From Coleophoma eucalyptorum (taxonomy: Eukaryota > Ascomycota > Leotiomycetes > Helotiales > Dermateaceae), in NCBI GenBank assembly GCA_026120035.1, contig JALRME010000001.1, forward strand, positions 3,609,909 through 3,673,908: 64,000 bases of DNA, in the 5' to 3' direction. A model generated the notes under the pieces. It had not been told where the DNA came from, did no database searches, and was given only the letters and a program-made list of their open reading frames with translations. Position 1 is the stretch's first letter. Each line of letters opens with the position of its first letter. The position numbers were made by a program, and so were the translations under genes. Shown here one piece after another: positions 22,605 through 31,920 of this stretch.

Positions 22605-23990
22605 TCAACAGGTACAACCCAATTCGGCTACTTCAGCGCTAGGGTTCTGGCCTTGCATCATTTCACTCATAACTAACCCTGATCCCAAACCTAGACTAAT
22701 ACCCCAGGGACCATGTCCACTATTTATCCAGACACCAGTTTGCTTTCCGGTCTTGAAGTTCCCTAATTCTGAGTCTGGTACTTTTACTACGATGAGTTTA
22801 CCACTTCCAGTGACTGGTCTGAAACACAAACCTTCAAATATAGTCTGAAGGTCATATTTGTTCTTGTCTGTCTCATTTTCCTGAAATCCTATAAGTTGAA
22901 CTGCTGTCCGCCGAAGAGTTTTCAAACTCTCTTGGTCTATGGATGATTGTGCATCTTCGGCCAGGACTGGCAAAGGGATTGTGCTACTGTTTAAACCACC
23001 CAGCCATATTTCCGTCTCCCCATTACGAGCTAATCGAGCGTATGCTTCAGGAGCGAATGTCCAGTTCTGCCCTGGTGCGCAGTAGATGGAGTAGGACAAC
23101 CAAGCATCTTTCCTATCTTCATTTATCTCAATCAAGGGTAACGTGGCAACCTCACACATAGACTGTGGCCAGCTAAAGGGTTGATATCAAGGTTGAGCTT
23201 GCTTCCCGGGAAAAGTGTATTGAATACCTTGGGTGGCCAGCAGCCCACTGATATCATGATATTATCGCACTTAATCTCATTCACCTTACTTTGGCCCGCT
23301 TTTGCCGGCTCTAGATGGATAGCGCTGAGTTTTCCACCATCATCTTTAATGACTGCAACCGCCCGGGAGGAGAGGTGAAGCTGCACCCCCCGCTTAATAC
23401 GCTGGGAAGGAGATATTCGCAAAGTTCTCGTGGCTCCACTTGGCCACAGTCGTCTGGACCAGAGATAGTGTCCATCTTCCCATGTTTTTGAGGCGTAAAT
23501 AAGGCCCAGGAGCCATCTTTGTTTACCAATTCCCCTTTTGGTGTCTCTCTGGCTTTTATCGAGTTTCTTCCTACAGTACCAGATCGGCTTGTTCCGCTAC
23601 GCAGCCAGTCTTCACCTCGTGTTTTGTTTCCTGAAGGCAGGCTTGGATCATCAATGGAAAGACTGTAGACATGGCTGCCGGCAAACCCCCATCGGTTGAG
23701 GCCATCAAATTTCTCGGCCAATTTCCTATGTAGGCGAAACGAGAGCTCTCCGAGACTAGCAACTGCAGGACTGAACTAATCTGCTGCAATGAATCCACCA
23801 GCATAACCACTTGCAGATGTCAGGAGTTCTGATGAGGAGTCGACAATGTGGATAGGTAGGTTCGGCTGGGCTTCCGATAGGTAGTAGCCCGTAGACAGAC
23901 CAATGATGCCCCCTCTCAAGATAACTGCCGATATTTCCCAGACAATTTCAACTGGGTGTTCAACAAGGTAAGCAAGATAGTTGCGTAAGA
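22605..23990 (-). pseudogene. FAD-dependent oxidoreductase (DAO family), decayed
   Basis: The conceptual protein matches a fungal D-amino-acid-oxidase-like FAD oxidoreductase over its whole length: dinucleotide-binding strand AVILRGGIIGLSTGYYLS, SASGYAGGFIAAD, SLGELSFRLHRKLAEKFDG, DDCGQVEPRELCEYLL, KCDNIMISVGCWPP, and the C-terminal INSGHGPWGISLGLGSG. Breaks: no in-frame ATG before the FAD motif; the first Gly of GxGxxG is Arg (codon 23914-23916); a TAG at 23776-23778 where relatives usually have Trp before FSP; single-base frame changes near 23405 and near 23138. TGG to TAG is the TpG to TpA change expected of RIP. It converges on the AtuA-like gene, so it was probably a former partner. Sequencing error cannot explain all five lesions. 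Confidence 0.8.
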
Positions 23991-25067
23991 TTGCTAGTCA
24001 GATTAAGTAATAATGAGGAAGAGGCTTCAAGATATGAAGTGCGCGAAGCTCAAAGCCAAATAGTGGTCATGTATTGCCGGCTGTCAGGTAAGGTAAGGCA
24101 AGGTAACTAAGTACGAATGATGAACGAGTGAGAAAGAAAAGGAGATGATGGTATTATAACTTCTCAATGAATCGCCGGTCTTGGCGATGAAGCCCTAACA
24201 AGACGGAAATAATTCCGTAACGTATTTAGGTATACAGACCAGAGAACCATCTGTTCGCGTTTCGATTAGGTTCGGCCCTGCCTACTACACAAATTCATGC
24301 CTCCCCTACGGGCTCGAGTCCTTCCTTTGAGTCTCGAAACCCGTCTCAGGATTGTGTTCCCCTTCATAGTCACCCGAAAAGACGTGTCCGTACACCGCCT
24401 CGGCTTAAAATCCCGCAAGTGCCATAACCAACGTTGTCGGACTCGAGTCCTCCCGTTTGACCCGTAACCGAATTTTTCCCTACCCTTTTTTGATAATGGT
24501 AGACTGTATATCCTTACCACAACTACACATTAAAAGAGATGACCTGAGGTAGACTTTTATTAATCTACTAACTATATATAGTAGTAGTGGTACAATCTCG
24601 ATTGCGGTGTAAAAACAAATTGCCAGGCGTCAGCAATGTCGAGGTCAGGTGGTGAAGTTATGCTAACAGAGCAACTTGAGGTCACAATGGCGGGGTCGTC
24701 TGGATCGGTGAGGATGGTGGTCCGCTCAGTAGCTTCACTGAGCTCGGATATATGCATCTTTGGTGCAGGCTGGGTTAGGCTGAGTAAGTTTTATATTTAG
24801 TTCATAGAAAACACAAAGGTGTCCAAATAAAAATATGGATCCTGATATACATGAAGTTAAAGAGCAGTTGCTAAGAGTGCGACGCTGCGGCTGAGGCTTC
24901 AAGTCATCTGGGGTAGAAGTTGGTACTAGGTGATAGAATATTGCTTGTCTAAATCAGGATACGTGCCTTTTCTAAGATAAGACTAGAAGTACTATAAGAT
25001 AGCAAAACTACTTTGCGCACCACCACTACTATTCTAAGACTATTCTTTTACCCAGATTATATATTAG
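23991..25067. other. Intergenic, no recognised gene
   Basis: Upstream side of the decayed oxidoreductase and downstream side of the methyltransferase. It contains a perfect inverted repeat ATCGCC-N6-GGCGAT at 24171-24188 and a pyrimidine/GC-rich patch at 24260-24490 with repeated CTCGAGTCCT elements. Short frames at 24266-24520 and 24572-24757 on the minus strand show nothing familiar. Confidence 0.4.
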
Positions 25068-26646
25068 CTATGACTTTTGGCCATACACAATGTACCTAGG
25101 ATAAGGTTACTAAGAATTAAAACTAAGTTCCGATACAGATGAAATGGGAAGACTTACATAGTCATATATAAGTGAATATTGCTGTCGTTAATGTTTTTCC
25201 TGACATCAACTAGCAAGACTTCCACCTCTTCCACCGACATTCCTAATCCTTTGGTCAAAACCGCCAGACTTAGGCCCTGTAAAACACCCATTGTATCCGC
25301 CTTTAACCAAGCCCCTAATGTCTTAGTGGTCTTTCCCTTGGCCCACGTTCCAATTGGTATGTCGTACCTCTCCTCTACGACATCTACGAACCCTGCCTCC
25401 TTTACCAAATCCTTATACGTTGGAACACGTGACCAATCTTTTCCGAGAGCTTTCGCTCCAGCCATAATCAACCCCATCCAGTGCTTATATGCAGTCCCAT
25501 CCCAGGAGTTATCTGCGCAACGCGTTGGAAAGCACAGATCCTGTAATTCGAAGTATCCACCTGGACGAAGAGAGGAAAATGCAGACTTGAATACTTGGAG
25601 GTGGGATTTAAAACAAGTGACAAGCATTCGTCCGTGGATATAGTCAAATTTTTGGGTAAATTCCCACGTGTCTTCAGCGTCATCAACTTCGAAGCGGCAG
25701 TTTGCTGGAACGCTAAGCAAATTATAAGAAAGATAATAGAATATATCACTAGTAGTAGACTTACTAGTCTGGCTGGATTGGCGAGAGATCCGTACCCGTT
25801 ACAACTGCGGAGGGGTTTTCATTTGCTACCACGTATCAGGTTCAGCGTTATATAGATGAAAGACGATGAGGGAATAAGATACCAAACTCTATGGCCCAAA
25901 TGCCCGTTCCGGTGGCTGCAAATTTTGTTAATGATAAACCGGTTAAGATAACCATAGACCATACCGAAATCTAGGACATTGTGCAAGCCGCCAGAGAGAT
26001 CGTTGATCGGTGCACGGTATAGCCCCTCTAATGCCAGAGTAAAGAGGTGGTGTTGAAGATCTATAACGGCAGAGTTCTTTTAGTATTAATCTGTATAGTA
26101 TAGATGAAAATCGACGGCACATTACCTAGCCTATCCTTCTCAACCTATAGATACTATGCATGAACTAGTTTCTTTTATAAAGCGCTGAAGTTTAACTAAC
26201 CTCATCATTTGGCAAATGATACTCTAAGCACAGCAGATTAGTAATGAGACTTTTTTTTTCTTCTGAAGTTCTGTAATAGCCTTACTTCCTTCTTTAAAGC
26301 GATGGTACGTACGTCCATGCTCCTCGGGAAACTCGTAGAGACTCGAGCCTACAGACATGGTCGAGGACCTAATAACCAACGTGAGCTTTTCAATGTATGC
26401 CCGTCGTACAATATCAAGGGCATCTTACCTTATGCTTTGTCCTAATGTAGAATCATGATCATTACTAAATGATGTGTTTTCGGAATCCACCTAAAATTTA
26501 CCTTGTGAGAAATGTGGGATGCGATAAGAAGCCTGAGAGCCTGGAATTGGTGTACTTACATCTAGTCCAGGTATCGAAGAATCACTTGGCGCTTCATAGC
26601 TTGTCTCATGTCTAACAACCTGTGGAACATGCGATGGAGAAGTCAT
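25068..26646 (-). CDS. SAM-dependent methyltransferase, LaeA-like
   Basis: Class I methyltransferase of the fungal LaeA/TAM-like group. Nine or so exons assemble to MTSPSHVPQVVRHETSY..., then SLYEFPEEHGRTYHRFKEGK, YHLPNDE, VEKDRL, and DLQHHLFTLALEGLYRAPI. The SAM motif I is VLDFATGTGIWAIEFA, followed by VTGTDLSPIQPDYVPANC, EVDDAEDTWEF, YIHGRM and LRPGGYFELQDLCFP. The C-terminus (IHLYMTM) is completed by a final small exon giving YIVYGQKS and a stop at 25068-25070. Two exons are only 23 nt (26201-26223) and 19 nt (26126-26144) long. All junctions keep phase and no stop interrupts them, so the gene looks intact. Relatives include the global regulator LaeA and many uncharacterised methyltransferases in metabolite clusters; the substrate is unknown. 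Confidence 0.85.
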
Positions 26647-28423
26647 CTTGTTCTTGATCACTTGTTGCACAAATCTTAGAGAAGCTGTAGGTTACCTTCT
26701 CGTAATAAGATCATGTTTTCCCTGTTTCAGACCTCGGAGCGCTAACTCCTCCTTTCAGCGTTGTGTTCATGCAGGAAAGATCAAATGCGGAAGCTGCCTC
26801 CGATAGCCCTGGTATAAATTTTCCACGTCTAAAGTTTGGTAAAAATTGTGTATATGTTTATGTCGGTCGACAAAACAAACTACTCGACGACAGACTACAA
26901 GTGATATCACGCAGTACAGTCATTGTCGAAAGGTGTAAATTTCTAGGAGAGAAGCTATGTACATTAGAGGATAAGGCCTAGTAGGTATAAGCCGTACGCT
27001 CTAGGGTGCACATTCCCATGTACAAGCCTAGACTGGGGGGCATGTGCAAGCGGACACGGGCCACCTCTCTCGCCCGACTTTGTACATAGGCGGAACTCGA
27101 CGCCGATACAACGTATTGGAGCCTACCTAGCACCGCTGAGAGCCTCCCTACGCTCCCGTATCGCCGGATCGCGAGGTCTCGCTCTGTCATAGAGCTACGC
27201 CGTCATTAACCCAAAGGAGAGTGCGCAAGCTGAAACCCCTTCAAAGCTCTTACGGGGCTGCTATCCTCTATGATGTAGTCGATATAGTGTAAACTGGTGG
27301 AATGGGACGGACCGATCGGATGGAGGAACATGTAACCGAACGGGGGTACTTTATTCCAGCCCGTCGATATGTATACACTGGATCCGGATAATCCTACGGA
27401 ATCCTTTACTAAACCGACAGCCTGTTACCTAGGTCAATTTCAGACATTCAGTTACGACTAATATCTCCTTTTAGCTCTTCTTTAATTATGTCATAATAGT
27501 AATCATTCAGTCGAGGCTCCTAGTCACCTGTGCTTTTACTATAGTCTTCTTAGGAGTGAATTGAACTACCTTAACTACTTTGCCCAATATTACAGTACTG
27601 TAATGGGGCTCAGCCACATGGTAGTACACATATTTAGTATTCTTGGCAAAATAAGAAGAAATATAATAGGTTATTATAAACTATATTTTAGATTTATACT
27701 ACGTTATAGGATTGCTCGACCGGCGTCGAGTGGAGTAGTGAGATATTTGGCCTTTATACATTTGAAAGAGGAAAAGGATTAGAATATAATATAGGAACTT
27801 CTTTTCTAATATTAGTTTCCCACGAAGTATACCATCCACATGAAAGGCTGCAGCTTTTGCTTTGTTTTCATGCTAGAGAAGTTGAGGAAAAGTTTTCAAT
27901 GTGACCTCAGCTTGAGCTATGTCCGACATTCTTTTAGAAGATCGTAGCCACTCTTCCCTGTATTAGTTTTAATTTAAATTATCTCAAACACGGACTAGAC
28001 GATAATTTTACTCGATGATAAGGATCTGGATATCAGACTACGATGGTCTGCAACCTTTTCTGTAGCCATAATAAATACAGTATATGTAGGGAGAGGCACC
28101 CATACTATGATACATAACCCCTGCTATTGCATGGTAATAAAAGCAGAGTGTAGCAAAAACATTCAAACAGCAGTGTAGAAAGGGATAGAATCTTTCAAAA
28201 ATAACTTACGATTTTCCATATCTGGCAATCAAACATACGTAGGAATCTAGAACACCTTCGTCGGATAGTTACATGGAGGCCCCTGCAGGGTCTCGTAATC
28301 ATCTTATCAGATCGACCTTTTCTGATAATCTTGTATAATCAATCAAAATGATGAAGAATTGAACTTTGTAAAACATCGAGAATCATAATAGAATGTATTT
28401 TATTCCCGGTTTTTACATGCTTT
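26647..28423. other. Intergenic with a GC-rich island
   Basis: Mostly AT-rich, but about 26980-27400 is GC-rich with no long conserved frame; it may be a less mutated remnant of a repeat. I see no domain in the short frames at 26763-26981 (+) or 26978-27190 (-). Confidence 0.35.
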
Positions 28424-30232
28424 TTAGGATACCTGCTGTCCTGCTTTTCGGAAGACTTCTTTAAGATTGTCCGGTATGTCATACTTTCCCACCATGATTT
28501 CGACCATTTTCAGACCACTCTGGGCTTGAAATGCGTGGTTGGCAAGTAATGCGTCAAACTCACCTACTGTGGTCACCCGATAGTTACCAACCTGGTCATC
28601 ATCCGCTCCAAAGAAAGACGCTGCTTCGAGGTACCGCCATGCGGCAATATCGTTGTAATCAGCATCCATACCGTGAATATGGCGTTCATAGGCATATCCA
28701 CCATTGTTAATCAGAAAGATAGTCACATTCAGCTTCAGCTTGATGATCGTACTAAGTTCTTGTGCAGTCATCTGGAAACTTCCATCTCCTTCAATTAAAA
28801 CTGTGCGCCCATCTGTGCTTTGCTGTTGTGCCAGTGCTGCACCTTGAGCCGCAGGAAGCATCTGTCCTATTGAAAACCACATTCCAGAAGCAATGACCTT
28901 CACTCTCGGAGGAAGGGTGAAGTCACGGGCGGCTAACAATGCCGTGCTTGCCGCCAATAGCAAAATGTCATCGGCTTGGAGATATGAATTGAGACGTGGC
29001 CAGAGATTGGTCTGATCAATAGGCGTTAAGAGATCATATGAAGGCAGCTCCTCGCGAATTCTCCAGCTTTCAAGTGTTGTATTGCGTGGATACTCCAGTC
29101 TCGACACATTGAGCTCGTCTGTCAGTTTTTGCATGAAAACCTTTGAGTCGATCGAGATGGAGTTCTTAAATGTGCTAATTGAATTCCTTCCAATCTTTAT
29201 GGTAACTTGAGAGTCTGGGACAGTCAACCAACCAAGAGTTTGGGTATCAGCGAACATTGGGCCAAAGGCCAAAACGAAATCGGAAGCCTGAGTGTACGGG
29301 AGAGTATTGACCTTGCCTATAGGTCCAGAATTGGGACCAAAGTAGTTCTTGAAAGAGGCATCTATCATTCCTGCACCTGAAGGCATAGTAAGGGTTGGAA
29401 TTCCGGAAATACGGACAAATTGATTAATTTCTTCAGCAATATGGTCTACGCCATCGCCACGATCCACCAAAATTAAGGGCAGCGTAGCTGAATACAACTT
29501 GCTGAGTACGCTTTTCACCTCGATGGCTTCCTGCCTTCCGTCTGTCGTGGCAGAACGCTTTAGTGGATGTTGTAATCTGTCTGGCGAGACTTGAGCGTGG
29601 ACCATGTCGGCGGGCAACTCAATGTAAACGGGACGACTACGGACGATGCACTCCTGAACCACGTCATCAATGAGTTCAGGTGCATTCCGTGCGTTGAGAA
29701 GATTTGCTTGAGCAGTTGTCACCTGCTTGTACATATCTGCAAATAGACGAAGTCGTCCATCGCCTAGACTATGGTGAAGACATGCCTTGGTATCCTGGAG
29801 TTGTCGTGTTGGCGTACCAACGATATGGACGACTGGAACATGTTCGGCATATGATCCTGCTATGGCATTAATTGCCGAAAGCTCGCCGACGCCGTATGTT
29901 GTGCAAAGAGCGGCTAATCCCCGAATCCGAGCATATCCATCGGCAGCGTAACCAGAGTTCAGCTCGTTGCAACCACCAATCCATTTCAATCCAGACGGAA
30001 CGATATGATCCAATGCTTTCAAGGAGAAATCACCCGGAACGCCATGAACATGATTAACACCGCACTGTTTAATTCGAGTAAAAAGATATCTTGCGAGACT
30101 TATCTGACCCATGATAGAGGTGATAGAGCTGATTGATGTCATGTGGTGATATGCTGAGTGGAAGATCCGGATTTGGGCGGAAATCTCCAGTCTTGGAGCT
30201 CGTGTCAGATTTAACGAGCGTGTTTGTAACAA
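28424..30232 (-). CDS. Thiamine-diphosphate decarboxylase (pyruvate/indolepyruvate decarboxylase family)
   Basis: Intronless, 602 residues. TPP-dependent 2-oxo-acid decarboxylase (pyruvate to acetaldehyde in the type enzyme). The N-terminal PYR domain has the cofactor-activating Glu in GCNELNSGYAADGYAR and the catalytic His pair in ACLHHSLGDG. The middle domain is present. The C-terminal PP domain has the TPP/Mg motif GDGSFQMTAQE followed by INNGGYAYERHIHG. Typical family members begin close to the internal Met42 (MGQISLARYLF). The first 41 residues are extra, rich in Arg, Ser and Leu with few acids (MLQTRSLNLTRAPRL), which resembles a mitochondrial targeting peptide; translation from Met32 or Met42 would give a cytosolic form. 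Sequence differs from housekeeping Pdc in the GDGS motif (FQM for LQL), so the substrate may be a larger 2-oxo acid. Confidence 0.88.
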   Translation of the reverse strand: MLQTRSLNLTRAPRLEISAQIRIFHSAYHHMTSISSITSIMGQISLARYLFTRIKQCGVNHVHGVPGDFSLKALDHIVPSGLKWIGGCNELNSGYAADGYARIRGLAALCTTYGVGELSAINAIAGSYAEHVPVVHIVGTPTRQLQDTKACLHHSLGDGRLRLFADMYKQVTTAQANLLNARNAPELIDDVVQECIVRSRPVYIELPADMVHAQVSPDRLQHPLKRSATTDGRQEAIEVKSVLSKLYSATLPLILVDRGDGVDHIAEEINQFVRISGIPTLTMPSGAGMIDASFKNYFGPNSGPIGKVNTLPYTQASDFVLAFGPMFADTQTLGWLTVPDSQVTIKIGRNSISTFKNSISIDSKVFMQKLTDELNVSRLEYPRNTTLESWRIREELPSYDLLTPIDQTNLWPRLNSYLQADDILLLAASTALLAARDFTLPPRVKVIASGMWFSIGQMLPAAQGAALAQQQSTDGRTVLIEGDGSFQMTAQELSTIIKLKLNVTIFLINNGGYAYERHIHGMDADYNDIAAWRYLEAASFFGADDDQVGNYRVTTVGEFDALLANHAFQAQSGLKMVEIMVGKYDIPDNLKEVFRKAGQQVS

Positions 30233-31065
30233 GTACCAGGCATTCCTCCGTAAAAGAACAACCTACGGTGGAGTTCATATAATTGCGCACAAAGATATTG
30301 AAGTCGCATTGCTCGGAGCCCATACTAAGGTACAAAGTAGACCTCTCGAGCAAAACAAGATGACTGTCAGCTTACTTGCATGATAGAAAGGCCTTCCGAA
30401 AACGGTTAGCGCGTTGACCCTACAGAGGTCGTTCAGATAATGGGAATATTGACGAAAAGCTGCGAGTACGAGACACAACTAGCAAAGCTCCTACCTAACT
30501 TTAATTATCACTCCTTACAACTCCTTGAAGAGTCGCATACTGTCTATTATAACGATCTCGGTTACTAAATATACCTTAAAAAGATAAATGATCAGGGATC
30601 AAGTACGCGCGATGTGAATCAAGCAGGTGCTAGCATAGACTGTAGTCTACAATATTTTCGATCCTTGATGAACAAGTTTGATACCAAAAAGAGCTCTTTC
30701 GGCCTAAAAGCTCTTTTGATAACAGAAATATGAGTCAATAGTAGGAGGCACAAAAACTTCATTTTCTTTCGTAGAATATATACTAAATAACACTGTCAAT
30801 CCCGAATCGAACACTAGCGACGATCAACATCCCCCTACAATCAACATCCTTCTTACAATTTAAGGCTGAAAACCCTTAACGTCGAGCACTCGGAGTACCA
30901 GGCGTTGAAATCTTTGCAAAACCCTGAAGAGAAACAGGTTGCGCCAGTCCATCTTTCATCATCAGACTGTCCCCAAAAAGCTGACCAGTAGCCATATAAT
31001 CAGCACACAGTTTTATGCAACAAATCCAACAGAGGGATAACACTTATATAGTATAAGTGCAAGCT
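30233..31065. other. Intergenic: promoter of decarboxylase and 3' side of xylanase
   Basis: No gene seen. AT-rich, especially 30500-30830. Confidence 0.45.
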
Positions 31066-31920
31066 CTAGCTCTTGCTGATAGTAATGGTGCCTTCACCGC
31101 TGCCGCTCCAGCTCTCAATAGCCATGACCTGGTAGTTTAAGGTGCCGAGTGACATTCCTTGGGCTGCCCATGCAGCAAAGTGGTTCTCAACTGTCACAGT
31201 GCCACTGGTGCGAGGGCTCTGGCGTATTGATATGTATTGGTTGAACGTTGAGGTGCCTTGAATGGAAGGTTGGTCGACTTGCTGATGTTCCCAGATCTCG
31301 TAGGTGGCACCATCACTGAAAACTGTGCCTTTATTTGTGCCGACTGTTGAATAGCCGGTTGGATCTTCCATGATATAGTCTAAAAATTAGGATGTCAGTA
31401 CTCTTTGAAAGTAAATAGGTCTAGGGAGCGAATTATCTTTTGAGTTGAGGTAAGAACTAGAAGCGCAGATTTTGCTTACATTCAATAAGTGGGTTGGTGG
31501 ACCAGCCGTAAACGCTAAGTAGACCAACGCCGGATGCAGAAAAAGTGCCAGTATAGGTGATTGGGCTGAAAGAAGGAAGTCAGTCCGGGAACAATAACGG
31601 CGGGTACAAAGAAGAAGTGGTTATTACTTCTGATCTCCAGGCTGCCAACCCAGACCAACAACAAAATCCTCTTGGGTATTGTAAGAGATAGAGAACTCTC
31701 CAGTACTTTCATTCGGCGTGTAGGTGACACTCGCTCCACTCGCTACATAGTCCTGATTGTAGTTGACGCTTTCAGCGCGGCGCATGATCTCGTTGGACAA
31801 GGAGGAGTTCCCACTTCGCAGAGAGAATGTTGGTATTCCCTTAGGCAGGGTTATCAGAGATGGGGCTGCGAAAGCTCCAACAGCAGCCACTGAGAATATG
31901 GCGATTTTTGACAAAGTCAT
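31066..31920 (-). CDS. GH11 endo-1,4-beta-xylanase, secreted
   Basis: Cuts internal beta-1,4 links in plant xylan outside the cell. The first exon starts with a secretion signal ([18 protein letters not shown], likely cut before AP) and a propeptide, then [18 protein letters not shown] and [12 protein letters not shown] short exon gives [20 protein letters not shown] and the nucleophile Glu in NPLIEY. The next exon begins [10 protein letters not shown] and carries [38 protein letters not shown] and the acid/base Glu in [15 protein letters not shown]. Two introns (about 31381-31480 and 31566-31626) keep phase. Length fits a single-domain GH11 enzyme with no carbohydrate-binding module. I chose the ATG at 31920 because it directly precedes the signal peptide; the in-frame ATG at 32022 is further out. 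Confidence 0.92.

Noticed and set aside
26978..27190. 70-codon minus-strand frame in the GC-rich island as a gene
   Set aside because: No known domain, no splice context, and frames of this size are expected in GC-rich DNA lacking stops.
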